Numbered from the stretch's first letter, positions 22,498 to 33,452 are shown. The stretch: DNA of 64,000 nt from Triticum aestivum (GCF_018294505.1 NC_057811.1:403956790-404020789); one strand, 5' to 3'. Numbers and translations are program-made. Notes: a model not told the origin generated them from the sequence alone.

Positions 22498-22658
22498 TTC
22501 CCTCCGTTCCTAAATATTTGTCTTTTTAGAGATTTCAAATGGACTACCACATACGGATGTATATAGACATATTTTAGAGTGTAGATTCACTCATTTTGCT
22601 CCGTATGTAGTCATTTGTTGAAATCTCTAAAAAAACAAATATTTAAGAACGAAGGGAG
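22498..22658. mobile_element. Stowaway MITE
   Basis: TTCCCTCCGTTCCTAAATAT to TTAAGAACGAAGGGAG with TA at 22496-22497 and 22659-22660. The two halves pair almost fully, so it can fold as a hairpin. Same family as 20822-20978. It sits about 60 bp after the stop codon of the membrane-protein gene, so it may lie in its 3' UTR. Confidence 0.92.
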
Positions 22659-22799
22659 TATATGTTTATTTTTCGGCATGCTCCTACTATATGTAATATA
22701 TACTTTCTTGCACAACTATATACGACCTTTTGGACATGACATATTGTACGTAAAAAATCTTTATATATTTTAACTGCCCAAAATTATAGGGTGTGGTTA

Positions 22800-22941
22800 G
22801 GTCTCAATCGACTGAGATTTAATGTCTCAGTTAAGTGACATAACATGTAAGAGAGAAAAAAAACTGATTTTTTTGCACGGATCTCAATGCTCACAAATAT
22901 AGCATCAACTGAGAATTAATGAAGTCTCAGTCGACTTAGAC
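22800..22941. mobile_element. Tourist-like (Harbinger-type) MITE
   Basis: Ends GGTCTCAATCGACTGAGA and TCTCAGTCGACTTAGAC are imperfect inverted repeats, flanked by TTA at 22797-22799 and 22942-22944. A three-base TTA duplication is typical of PIF/Harbinger. 142 bp, no coding capacity. Confidence 0.7.
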
Positions 22942-23155
22942 TTAGCAATACCGAAAATTATATTTTGACCCTCAAAATTCTTGTAAAATACAAGTGCTTA
23001 ATCCGCTAAGGGAATAGAGAACCTTCCTTTTTTTGAAACTTGAAATAGAGAACCTCCTAGATGGAATCAAACTTCTCGGTACTATCGAGGTATAAATCAC
23101 ATTTCTCAAGTGAAAATACTATCACTATTAGGGACTATGAAAATTACTTTCATTA

Positions 23156-23280
23156 GGGCATCCCCAACGCCAACCCTAAAACCGACCGCATACGTCCGGA
23201 TCGCACGGTCTGGATGTGTTGTGTCATACAACGCGGGCCTGTATCGGTCCGCCGAGCGGTTCAGACCACTTTTTCCAGGA
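23156..23280. mobile_element. possible truncated Harbinger-type terminus
   Basis: GGGCATCCCCAACGCC follows TTA at 23153-23155, the usual start of a grass Harbinger/Tourist element. No second end was found. It abuts the exon remnant at 23281. Confidence 0.35.
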
Positions 23281-23292
23281 CCAATTTGCACA

Positions 23293-23533
23293 AGCAAAAT
23301 ATGTTTCACCCACATGATTGTAGATCGTAGCTTGGAAATCGAAACCATGTTTCGTCTTAAGGTAAGCAGTCCTCTCAGGAACCTCATCCATGTCAGGGAA
23401 ACAGAGCTTCTCAGCAAAATATGTTTCACCCACATGATTGTAGATCGTAGCTTGGAAAATGAAACCATGTTTCGTCTTTAAGGTAAGCAGTCCTCTCAGG
23501 AACCTCATTCATGTCAGGGAAATAGAGCTTCTC
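23293..23533 (-). repeat. 120-bp tandem duplication within an exon remnant
   Basis: The unit starting AGCAAAATATGTTTCACCC occurs at 23293-23412 and 23413-23533. Copies are almost identical; the second has one extra T near 23480, which shifts the minus-strand frame. On the minus strand each unit encodes VPERTAYLKTKHGF and QATIYNHVGETYFA. Confidence 0.92.
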
Positions 23534-23758
23534 TAGGACATAAAGCCTTGCATAGCAGGGGATAATCTAGTGGAATTATATAAAAAATAGAAATTACACA
23601 TTAAAGTGAAAATCTTAAGAAATATAAATTAAGAAGGAAATATGTGCAACAATTATTGAAACTAATTACCGTATGATATATGTAGCCCTCTTTAAGTGTT
23701 AGGGAGAAGAAACAACCGTTCTCTAGATGAGGATCGTCACACATACCCCTGTTGTCGG

Positions 23759-25181
23759 GCTAATTTTTTTTAAATAATATATTTTTTATTAATTTTCATA
23801 AATATTACGCTGGGTAAATTTTTTTCAAAAATAATACACCGTCGGCCCGCTGCAGGCCGACTGGGCCTAGTCGGCCCACAGCAGGCCGATTGGACTCCAG
23901 TCGGCCTACAGCTGGCCGACTGGCCCCTGTCGGCCCACTATGGGCTGATTGGGTCTGAAGCTAATTGGCTCGCTGTGGGCTAATTGTTTTTGCAAAAAAA
24001 AGTAGGCATAAAAAATATATGTTTAAAAAAATGTTAATTATGTAATTAAAAAATGTTAAACTTGTATCAAAAATGTTCCTGATGTATACAAAAATATACA
24101 ATATATATATATGCAAAAAAGTTGACTAAAAATATGTTTTAAAAAGTGTTAATCATGTATTTAAAAATTGTTAAATGTGTGTATAAAAAATGTTCCTTAT
24201 CTATACAAAAAATATAGAATGTGTATGAAAAAAAGTTGATACCAAAAAAATATGTTTCAAAAAAAATGTTAATCATGTATTTGAAAAAATGTTCCTTATC
24301 TATACAAAAAAATATAGAATGTGTATGAAAAAAAGTTGACACCAAAAAATTATGTTTGAAAAAAATGTTAATCATGTATTTGAAAAAATTCAATGAGTAC
24401 ACAAAAATGTTTCATGTATTGGAATGAAAGGTTAAACGTGTATAAAAAAATGTTCCAGCTCCGGATCCGGTATGGGAGCATCACGGACCTAAGCATGATT
24501 GGTTGCTCTTTTTGTATGGAACTGGAACATTTTTTTCAAACATATTTTTTTGGTGTCAACTTTTTTTCATACACATTCTATATTTTTTGAATAGATAAGA
24601 AACATTTTTTATACACACATTTAACAATTTTTAATCATGTATTTGAAAAAATGTCAACTTTTCAAACATATTTTTTTGCTGTCAACTTTTTTTCATACAC
24701 ATTCTATATTTTTTGTATAAATAAGGAACATTTTTTACACACACATTTAACAATTTTTAAATACATGCTTAACACTTTTTAAAACATATTTTTTATGTCA
24801 ACTTTTTTGCATATATATTGTATTTTTTTTTATACATCAGGAACATTTTTTTATACACGTTTAACATTTTTTAATTACATGATTAACATTTTTTTAAACA
24901 TATATTTTTGATGCCTACTTTTTTTGCAAAAACAATTAGCCCACAGCGAGCCAATTAGCTTCAGTCGGCCCATAGTGGGCCGACAGGACGCAATCAGCCC
25001 ACAGTGGGCCGACAGGGGCCAGTCGGCAGCTGTAGGCCAACTGGAATCCAATTGGCCTGCTGTGGGCCGACTAGGCCCAGTCGGCCTGCAGCGGGCCAAC
25101 GGTGTATTATTTTAAAAAAAAATTATCCAGCGTAATGTTTATGAAAATTAATTAAAAAATGTATTATTTAGAAAAAATAGC
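23759..25181. mobile_element. foldback element with about 690-bp inverted arms (Mutator-like)
   Basis: The whole 1423 bp is an imperfect palindrome. Left end GCTAATTTTTTTTAAATAAT pairs with the right end (reverse complement GCTATTTTTTCTAAATAAT), then AATTTTCATAAA, TACGCTGG, a GC-rich block with repeated TCGGCC/GGGCCGA motifs (23837-23990 and 24950-25110), and AT-rich subrepeats built from AAAAAGTTGACACC and AAAATGTTCCTTATC. The centre lies near 24470 (GTTCCAG to CTGGAAC). Nine bases TGTTGTCGG at 23750-23758 are repeated at 25182-25190. A 9-bp duplication with long terminal inverted repeats fits Mutator-like elements. No transposase is present. Confidence 0.88.
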
Positions 25182-25239
25182 TGTTGTCGGAACAGTTGTG
25201 ACACTCGGGGATCTCATTCAGCTCATCCTCATCCATTTT

Positions 25240-26552
25240 GTCTGTTCATAAATGAAAGATAAACTCGGCGGAAAAAATATGTCTTAACGGTGAGGTGCGG
25301 ACGTTCACGGATTACCAACACTACTAGATAATCTAGTACAACGATACATATAAGCAGGCTTATGAAGTCTACAAAATTAGGTTCTACAAAAATTTTGGCA
25401 TGACCTATGCTTAATAATGGACATATTAAGTGCTAGAAATTTGGCGAAACGGTGACAAATCAACGTTTCGCCAAAATATTAGCACTCGCTATGAATCCCT
25501 ATAAAGAATTGAAGAAATGTACTACAACACGATATGACTCACAAATCAATTCCTAGAACATGCAGATACATAAATTTAAAATGGCCGGAAAATTTTGGCA
25601 TGACCTCTGCTCTAAAATGGACATATTGAGTGCTAAAAATATGGCGAAACGGAAATAAATCAACATTTTGCCAAAACATAAGCGCTTATTATGAATACTG
25701 TAAACATGAACCTATATAAGAATTGAAGACATCTACTACAACACAATACGAATCGAAAACTAAATGGAACCTTAAACATGAACCTATATGAAAACTAAAT
25801 TAATTACAACACAATACAAATCAACGTTACAATCTACGATCTACTGACTTTGTTGTAGCCCTAACCCCTACCATTGCAAGATTAAACCTAGCCCCTACCA
25901 ATGTGGGTGGGGGCCACGACCGTGGGTGTGGGTGGCGGCCACGACCTATGGGTGGTGTTGGTGGCGACCACGGCCGTGGGTGTGGGTGGCAACCGTGGCC
26001 GTGGGTGTGGGTGATTGCGGAATGAGAGGCGGGGGCGGTCATGGCTTACCGGTCAGGACGGGCGATAAGGGACGGGGGCGGCGACGAGGACGGCGGGGCC
26101 GACGGCGGCTGCGGACGGTGAGGAGGATAGTGAGGGCGACGTGGGCGGCGAGGACGAGGCGATGGCGCGAAGAGAGAGATGGGAAGAGCGAGAGTGAGTG
26201 AGTGAGTGAAGTGGTGGGGAGGGTCGCGCGCGTGTATGGATAACGTTTGGCGGTGCGACGGGCGAGACAGAAGGCCCGCTACTGCTACTTTCGAGTGGTA
26301 GGAGGCTTTGCATACCCGCCACAGGCAGAGTTTTTATTTTCGGCCAAAATTCGACCATCTCGGCCTGGCCCGGTTGATGCCTTTACCGGCCGAATATTTC
26401 CAGCCCAATTTGATTTTTTCAACTCAACCCAAGTTCTGTAGCCTTCTCATATGCTTTGCCTCAGTTAAAACGCTCGAACCATATAGCCAGACCCTGACGA
26501 AGATGAAACCGAATGCAAAGTTTCATCCCCCACGGAGCTCGTTTACGGTTTG
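25240..26552. other. intergenic sequence with degenerate repeats
   Basis: No gene. It holds two imperfect direct repeats of about 150-170 bp (near 25388-25560 and 25590-25760, each starting AAATTTTGGCATGACCT and containing a GGCGAAACG / CGTTTCGCC-type inverted pair), then a GC-rich tract. The segment 26450-26550 carries an inverted partial match (ATGCAAAGTTTCATCCC) to the 350-bp array at 28.4-29.5 kb. Confidence 0.55.
25895..26015. repeat. GC-rich minisatellite
   Basis: Degenerate repeats of GGCCGTGGGTGTGGGTGG and GGCGGCCACGACC, unit about 30 bp, roughly four copies. Open frames through it are glycine- or proline-rich by composition only. Confidence 0.7.
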
Positions 26553-26557
26553 GATAT

Positions 26558-28342
26558 TGTTGGGGAACGTAGCAGAAATTCAAAATTTTCTACGCATCAC
26601 CAAGATCAATCTATGGAGTAATCTAGCAACGAGGGGGAGGGGAGTGCATCTACATATCCTTGTAGATCGCGATGCGGAAGCGTTGCAAGAACGCGGATGA
26701 GGGAGTCGTACTCGTAGCGATTCAGATCGCGGTTGATTCCGATCTAAGCGCCGAACCACGGCGCCTCCGCATTCAACACACGTGCAGCCCGGTGACGTCT
26801 CCCACGCCTTGATCCAGCAAGGAGAGAGGGAGAGGTTGGGGAAGACTCCATCCAACAGCAGCACGACGGCGTGGTGGTGATGGAGGAGCGTGGCAATCCC
26901 GCAGGGCTTCGCCAAGCACCGCGGGAGAGGAGGAGGAGGGAGAGGGGTAGGGCTGCGCCGAAAGAGAGACGTTCTCATGTCTCGGGCAGCCCCAAACCTC
27001 AACTATATATAGGGGGGAAGGGGGCTGCGCCCCCACTAGGGTTCCCACCCCAAGGGGAGGCGGCCAGCCCTAGATCCCATCCAAGGGGGGCGGCCAAGGG
27101 GAGGAGAGAGGGGGGCGCCCCACTAGATGGGCCTTAGGCCCATCTGAGACTAGGGTTTGCCCCCTCCCACTCTCCCATGCGCCTTGGGCCTTGGTGGGGG
27201 GGCGCACCAGCCCACCTGGGGCTGGTACCCACCCACACTTGGCCCACGCAGCCTTCTGGGGCTGGTGGCCCCACTTGGTGGACCCCCGGGACCCTCCCGG
27301 TGGTCCCGGTACATTACCGATATCACCCGAAACTTTTCCGGTGACCAAAACAGGACTTCCCATATATAAAAATTTACCTCCGGACCATTCCGGAACTCCT
27401 CGTGACGTCCGGGATCTCATCCGGGACTCCGAACAACATTCGGTAACCACGTACATACTTTCCCTATAACCCTAGCGTCATCGAACCTTAAGTGTGTAGA
27501 CCCTACGGGTTCGGGAATCATGCAGACATGACCGAGACGTTCTCCGGTCAATAACCAACAGCGGGATCTGGATACCCATGTTGGCTCCCACATGTTCCAC
27601 GATAATCTCATCGGATGAACCACGATGTTGGGGATTCAATCAATCCCGTATACAATTCCCTTTGTCCATCGGTATGTTACTTGCCCGAGATTCGATCGTC
27701 GGTATCCCTATACCTTGTTCAATCTCGTTACCGGCAAGTCTCTTTACTCGTTCCGTAACTCACATCATCCCGTGATCAACTCCTTGGTCACATTGTGCAC
27801 ATTATGATGATGTCCTACCGAGTGGGCCCAGAGATACCTCTCCGTTTACACGGAGTGACAAATCCCAGTCTCGATTCGTGCCAACCCAACAGACCCTTTC
27901 GGAGATTCCTGTAGTGCACCTTTATAGCCACCCAGTTATGTTGTGACGTTTGGTACACCCAAAGCATTCCCACGGTATTCGGGAGTTGCACAATCTCATG
28001 GTCTAAGGAACTGATACTTGACATTAGAAAAGCTCTGAGCAAACAAACTACACGATCTTGTGCTAGGCTTAGGATTGGGTCTTGTCCATCACATCATTCT
28101 CCTAATGATGTGATCCCGTTATCAACGACATCCAATGTCCATGGTCAGGAAACCGTAACCATCTAGTGATCAACGAGCTAGTCAACTAGAGGCTTACTAG
28201 GGACATGGTGTTGTCTATGTATCCACACATGTATCTGAGTTTCCTATCAATACAATTCTAGCATGGATAATAAACGATTATCATGAACAAGGAAATATAA
28301 TAATAACCTATTTATTATTACCTCTAGGGCATATTTCCAACA
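26558..28342 (-). mobile_element. solo LTR of an Angela-type copia element
   Basis: 1785 bp, reverse orientation: begins TGTTGGGGAACGTAGCAG and ends GGGCATATTTCCAACA. GATAT flanks it on both sides (26553-26557 and 28343-28347), so the element inserted there and later lost its internal region and one LTR by recombination between LTRs. It inserted into an older tandem-repeat region. Confidence 0.95.
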
Positions 28343-28410
28343 GATATATGGTTTACACACCCTACATGTGTTATACGCTTTGCCTCATTTAAATCAAACT
28401 TCATTTCTTA

Positions 28411-29530
28411 AAATCATTTTAAATTCAAACTTTCTCAGAGAATAGTACACACCATCCAAATCCTATGATCAAATTTGAGGACTTTTTTAGTTAGTTTTCC
28501 ATTTTTGAGACATTAAATGACTTTTCGGCAACTAAAAGTGGCAGGACAACTCTATCGAGTAAGAAATAGCAGGTAAACGAGCTCCGAAAGGGATGAAACT
28601 TTGCATTCTATCTTCATTAGACACATGTAGAGTGTGTAAAACAAATTGAGGTTGTTACGCCAAAACCTTGATGCACATCGTGTACAAACCGAACACTCTC
28701 CCATAAAGTGTTAGGGTTTCGAACAAAAACCGCCGCCTAACATACACAACTACATTTTTTTAAATCATTTTAAATTCTAACTTTTTCTATGATCAGAACA
28801 CACCATCAAAATCCCTATTATCAAATTTGAGGACTTTTTTAGTTGCCTTTCCATTTTTGAGGCATTAAATGACTTTCCTGCAACTAAAACTAGCTGGACG
28901 ACCCTCTTGAGTAGGAAATAGCAGGTAAACAAGCTGCGAAAGGGATGAAACTTTGCATTCTGTCTTCATTAGACACATGTAGGTTGTGCAAAAAAATTGA
29001 GATCGTTACGGCAAAAACTTCGCGCACATCGTGTACAAACTAGACACTCTTCCACAAAGTTCAAGTCAGGGTGTTTTGAACGAAAACCGCCGCCTTACAC
29101 ACTATTTTTTTAATTATTTTAAATTCATTTTTTTCTATGATTAGTACACACCATCAAATTCCCTATGCTCAGATTTGAGGACTTTTTGAATTGGTTTCCC
29201 ATTTTTTAGGCATTAAGTGACTTTCTGGCAACTAAAAATGGCATGCAGGACAACCTTCTCGAGTTAGAATAGCGGGTAAACGATCTTCGAAAAGGATGAA
29301 ACTTTGCATTCTATCTTCATTTGATACATGTAGGGTGTGTAAAAAATATGAGATCGTTACGGCAAAAACTTGACTCACACATCATGTACAAACCGGACAC
29401 TCTCCCACAAAGTGTCAAGGTTTCGAACGAAAACCGCCGCCATACACATACAACTACATTTTTGAAAATCATTTTAAATTCAAACTTTTTCTATAATTTG
29501 TGTACACCATACACACCATCAAAATCTCTG
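28411..29530. repeat. tandem array, about 350-bp unit, 3.2 copies
   Basis: Units start AAATCATTTTAAATTC at about 28411, 28762, 29112 and 29468. Each contains TCAAATTTGAGGACTTTT, GGGATGAAACTTTGCATTC, ACACATGTAG, GTGTACAAAC and GAACGAAAACCGCCGCC; the last motif recurs at 28721, 29078 and 29425 (spacings 357 and 347). Units have diverged by substitutions and small indels. No coding frame is conserved. Confidence 0.88.
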
Positions 29531-30309
29531 TGCTGAAATTTTTGGACCTAACATATGTGTGGCCGGCATTTACTAGTGCCCACCACAACTAACTTCTGGA
29601 TATTTTGTTCTTTTGGTGGTTACAAACATTTAACTGTGGCGGGCATACGATCCGACCGCCACTGCTGCCTTATAAACCAGTGGCGGGTGGTCATAAGTGC
29701 CCGCCACTGATAGCATTCATCACCCGGGCAAATTTGGAAGAGTTTATGTGTGGTGGGTAAATTTGGAAGATACTAGGGGGGGGGGGGGGGTCGGTCGGAG
29801 AGCTGCTATTTTTTACTGCAATGGGGGTGGTAAACATCCTAAAAAGGTTACATCTTTTTTTCCCAATTCACCAATGTAGCAACACTAGGATGGGGCTAGT
29901 AACACTCATACAGACCTAGTGGTACTTACTCTAAGGTAATTGTTCACAAGGGTAAGGTGAATTCGAAACTTACTAGAGGATCTGTTTGTTCCTTGTGAAT
30001 CTCTTCCCCAATCCCTGGTAATTTGTTTGATTCAGTGCTGACAAATGTGGTCTTCATAGGACGGAGAGAGGAGAGTTTGGGGGTTCTTTCGGAGCAACCG
30101 GGCGAAACAAAAAATTTCTGACAATTTTTTATGCTACCTGACAGTTTTCACTTTAGAACATGACAAATCATATACACAAGCATTGCAATTTTATCTGTTG
30201 TCACATGGTAATCTGATTGTCAGTTTTTTAGTGTCAAAAAGCTGATATCTAATTTTTAACATTTCCATAAATAAGTAATACCACTATCAAAAATTAAAGC
30301 TTTTGCATA
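29531..30309. other. intergenic sequence with inverted short repeats
   Basis: Contains several GTGGCGGGCA / TGCCCGCCAC-type inverted motifs at 29560-29715, like the subterminal repeats of CACTA elements, but no CACTA terminus was found. A poly-G run of about 14 lies near 29777-29790. No gene. Confidence 0.45.
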
Positions 30310-30311
30310 TA

Positions 30312-30594
30312 CTTCCTTCGTTTCAAAATAAGTGTCGCTAGAGAACTAGCAATAAGCCTAGTGGCAAGGAAACACAGTGGCGTATCCTGCGCCCAGGGTT
30401 CAATCCCGTCGGAAGCGAATTTCTGATAACTCACCCAGATGGGCTTCTTCTATAAAAATATGTCTTGAGTGCCATTGTCCATGGATCTTTTTTTATAAAT
30501 AAGTGTCGCTAATCTAGTACAACTTTGTATTAAGTCAGTGACACTTATTTCCCTTAAAAAAAAGAGTCAGAGTGACACTTATTGACGGAGGGAA
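30312..30594. mobile_element. Stowaway-type MITE interrupted by a SINE
   Basis: Left end CTTCCTTCGTTTCAAAATAA and right end TGACACTTATTGACGGAGGGAA are inverted repeats flanked by TA (30310-30311, 30595-30596). Removing the SINE (30341-30496) and one target copy restores a normal Stowaway with a continuous AAGTGTCGCTAATCTAG core. Confidence 0.85.
30341..30496 (+). mobile_element. Au-like SINE (tRNA-derived)
   Basis: 156 bp starting GAGAACTAGCAATAAGCC. It has an A-box-like AGCCTAGTGGCAAGG and a B-box-like GGGTTCAATCCC, the split RNA polymerase III promoter of a tRNA-derived SINE, and ends in a T-run as plant Au and p-SINE1 elements do. The 15 bases AAATAAGTGTCGCTA at 30326-30340 are repeated at 30497-30511, a target duplication of the length made by LINE machinery. 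Confidence 0.85.
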
Positions 30595-30596
30595 TA

Positions 30597-31054
30597 TTAT
30601 GTACTAACCTGCTGATATACACGGTACATGCAAGAGTTGCAACCAATTTATATACTTTAATTTATTACAATCATGTACAAATGTACAAGTGTACAAGTGC
30701 AACCATAAGATGCACGCAGAACCACCTATCCTTCTCTCATCTCTCACAGTAGAAACGGGAGAAAAAGGTCGCAAAAACCACCAACCCAAAACCATTTCTC
30801 ATGGTGAGCTAACAAGCTCAGAAAACCTTTGTGTTCCCGACCCTTCTCCACTGCCGGAATCACCAAGGAAAGAAACGAAAAAAGACAATCATTCCTGACG
30901 AACAAAATAGACACTAATTAAAGCAGCTTCGACAAGTTTTGTGTGTGGGTGTGTGTAATTTCATGCGATGCACGTGACTCAGACGAGCACGACGCAATCT
31001 GTACCGCGCGCGCAGCAATCGACACGCACGGTGCAACGGCCTAGTTCGGCTAGG
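30597..31054. other. 3' flank of the CONSTANS-like gene
   Basis: No gene. The part next to 31054 should contain the 3' UTR of the minus-strand COL gene. A polyadenylation site could not be placed with confidence. Confidence 0.5.
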
Positions 31055-32434
31055 TCAGGTGACGGCGCACGGGGCGGCGGCCGCCGCGGCGCCGGTGCGC
31101 TTGACGAAGCGGCCCTTCATCCGGGGCCGCTTCTCCGCGTTCAGCTTCCGCACCTCGTAGCGTATCTTCTTGGCGAACAGCCGCGTCCGCCGCTTCTCCC
31201 GGTACCGCGACACCCGCGCCTCCCGCCACTCGTCCGTCCTCGGCCTCGGCGGCCACGCCGCCTCGCCATGCCGTCCTCCTCCTCCTCCTCCGGCCGTCCA
31301 CATGCCCTACACCATGCACCATGGTTAAATATACAAGTTAACTGTATCGAGCATATAGTGAATTAAGCTGCAAAATCGTGCATGCACCGCGTGGTCGTGG
31401 AGCAACAAGTCGTCGAGCTGGCCGGGCGGCCGCCGCCCGTCGGTCCACGGCGAGCTGCCCCAGCTCTCCATGACCGCCTCGTAGTTCAGCCTAAGATCCA
31501 GGCTCCTTTTCAAGAACTGCGCATCGTCAACGGCGTCCCCGTTGCTCGCCGACGACGTCTTGTGCTCGAAACTGTCGTCGTCATCCACCAGTGTCGGCGG
31601 GCTGCCGCTGAACTCCCGCTTCAGGTCATGGCCAGACGCCAGAACGCCGTTGCTTCTGGAGACAAGGCCGCCGTCGGCCTCCACCTTTACCCGCCCGTCG
31701 TGTTCTCCCGGCGGCGATATGAGCCCTAGGGCCTCCATGTAGAACGAGTCCTCCATCTCGTTGCCGTCGTCCAGGCCTTGGCCGAGGAGCGCTTCCATGT
31801 CGGCCGCGAACTCCCTGAGATCGGCATCCGTCGGGCCGAAACTGGCGAAACAATCGGGGAGCTCCTGCACGGGGGACTGCTCGGCCATGAGCTCCTTCGC
31901 GTCTTCCACGGCGCCTTCGACGTCCTCACTGTGGCGTGAGTCATCGATCGGCGGCGGCGAGCAGAACTCGGCGAGGGCGGGATCAAAGACCGGCACGCGG
32001 TAGAGCAGCTGCTCCTCCTCGGGCGCACTCCGCTCGTCCGACGTGGAGGACTCCCCGGCTCCCACCTCGGGCACCACGAGGCGCCTCGACAGCAGCTGCC
32101 CGACGCTCTTGACCGGCGGGCGCCGAGTACGCGCCTTCCTCTTCGGCCACGCCGGCGCGACGTCCAGGCACTTGGACGTCGTCGCCGGCGACCCCTTCAC
32201 CGCGGCCACGCCCTCGGCCGGCAGCGGGGACGTCGCGCGCAGGCGGAGGCGCTCGTGCCGCCTGGCGAGCGGGTTCGCCGAGTGCACCGACGTGTCACAT
32301 CCCTGGCACAGGAAGGCGTCGTCGGCCGCGCAGTACCACCGCGCGCGCCGCCGCATGCACCCGTCGCACGCACGCGCGGCCTTGCCGCCCACGGCCCCGC
32401 CGCCGCCGGCCGCCTTCTGGTCCGAGCCACCCAT
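31055..32434 (-). CDS. CONSTANS-like transcription factor (one B-box plus CCT), 2 exons
   Basis: Exon 1 32434-31388, intron 31387-31307 (81 bp, GT/AG, phase 0), exon 2 31306-31055; 432 residues. A single B-box lies at residues 23-60 with the ligand pattern C23, C26, C35, D38, C43, C46, H51, H60. The middle is acidic and Ser/Asp-rich, as expected of an activation region. The CCT domain at 377-419 ([20 protein letters not shown] and onward) should bind DNA with NF-Y partners and direct nuclear entry. One B-box followed by a widely separated CCT fits the COL6/COL16-type (group III) BBX proteins; members regulate flowering time, tillering, chlorophyll or light responses in grasses. The exact orthologue cannot be told here. 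The start at MGGSDQ is preferred over an upstream in-frame ATG at 32479 because its context (GAGATGG) is better and group members begin this way. Confidence 0.92.
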
Positions 32435-33247
32435 CTCCGCCGCCGCCAAAACGTACGACCACCTCCAGCGCAACAGCAATGCTTCTTCCGGTACCGTATA
32501 ATCACAGCGATCCTAGCTGCTACCTACGATCGAGAAGATTGCGAGATAGAAATGACAAAAAAGTATCACCGGATTCGGAAGGCTATTTGCTGCGAGCGGC
32601 ATGGCCCAGCAGGTGAGCTTTGCGCTTTGCGCTTTAGGCTCGCGGGGCGGGGCCCGCCCGCCGGCCTTATCTGTGCCCTGATTGGCTTACCGCTAATGCG
32701 CCATCCGATTCCATGATCTGTGATTGGCTGCGGCCAGATTTTGGGCGGGGGCCACCTCGCCTTGCTATCGACACGTCGGCGACGAGCCTGGTTAGCTGAA
32801 AAAGTCCTATCCTGTATGTATATATCCACATCGCCAGTCATCAGGTAGAAATGGGGAAATGAAATTGCACCAACGAAAAGCGTCACCGGTAAACTCCTGT
32901 CCATTAAAAAAAGAACTCTGGTGCCATTTAAATTCCGTACTGGAATTATTTGAGACGTACGTACGGTTAAAGGCAGCGCTTTTCGAATGATAAACTCCAG
33001 CCATTTCCCTGTAAAGTGGAAGCCAAATCTGTGGTGGCAATGATACCATCCTCCTGCGAAAATACAGCCTGCTCGAGGCCAGATTCGGCGTCGCTTGCAG
33101 AAAAAGTTGAGTTGGTACCGAAGAAGAAATAATGCAGGCGTAATAAGAGAGTCAGAGAGGCCAGCATGGGTTCAGAAAACACCACGTCGGGATACCTACG
33201 TTACCAGCCAAAATACCAAATCTGAAATCTGTCATATTCGGATAATG
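32435..33247. other. upstream region of the CONSTANS-like gene
   Basis: Should include the promoter and 5' UTR of the minus-strand COL gene. A GC-rich stretch with GCTTTGCGCTTTGCGCTTT lies near 32620-32640. A TATATA near 32818-32824 is about 385 bp upstream of the start codon, rather far for the core promoter. No coding region is supported. Confidence 0.5.
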
Positions 33248-33452
33248 TTAGAGCATCTAAAGCCGGACTTGGCAAATACGACCACTCAAATGCCTGCGGA
33301 CGCGTCCGGGCACGCCCGCGGGCGTATCCGGACGGACCTTCATTTTTTCTTCCGTGCATCCACATATCTTAAATCCGGACTCTTAAATCCATTAAATACA
33401 TGCACGTCGATCATGCAACATAATGTCAACTTCTTCTCCGGGTGCTTCGAAA

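Larger units (their letters stand above)
23281..25236 (-). pseudogene. unrecognised gene remnant, interrupted by a foldback element
   Basis: Minus strand. From ATG at 25236 one reads MDEDELNEIPECHNCSDN; the frame is cut by a 1.4-kb insertion (23759-25181) and continues as RGMCDDPHLENGCFF and SLTLKEGYIYHT up to a donor-like site (exon end 23670). A second exon from about 23566 reads ARLYVLEKLYFPDM, EVPERTAYLKTKHGF, FQATIYNHVGETYF, and contains a 120-bp tandem duplication with a one-base shift between copies. It ends against other repeat sequence near 23281. The protein looks real (acidic N-terminus with a CHNC cluster) and seems to belong to an uncharacterised grass family, but I cannot name it. 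It is dead: insertion, duplication and frameshift. Confidence 0.55.

Noticed and set aside
24139..24590. Phe/Tyr/Ile-rich open frames within the foldback element
   Set aside because: They come from AT-rich subrepeats and appear in both arms; no domain.
25926..26201. Glycine/arginine-rich protein gene
   Set aside because: The frame is produced by a GC-rich minisatellite and by composition; no start context, splice signals or family features.
26558..28342. A complete minus-strand retrotransposon
   Set aside because: There is only one LTR, directly flanked by GATAT on both sides, so it is a solo LTR.
28411..29530. CRISPR-like array
   Set aside because: Units are about 350 bp, diverged and contiguous with no spacers, in a plant nuclear genome.
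29697..29879. Small ORF spanning the poly-G run
   Set aside because: Composition only; the homopolymer makes the frame unreliable and there is no homology signal.
30341..30496. A tRNA gene, because of A-box and B-box-like motifs
   Set aside because: No cloverleaf can be drawn, and the unit has a 15-bp target duplication and a T-rich tail, so it is a SINE.
31382..32716. Plus-strand open frames across the CONSTANS-like gene
   Set aside because: They are antisense shadows of a GC-rich coding region with a clear B-box and CCT on the minus strand.
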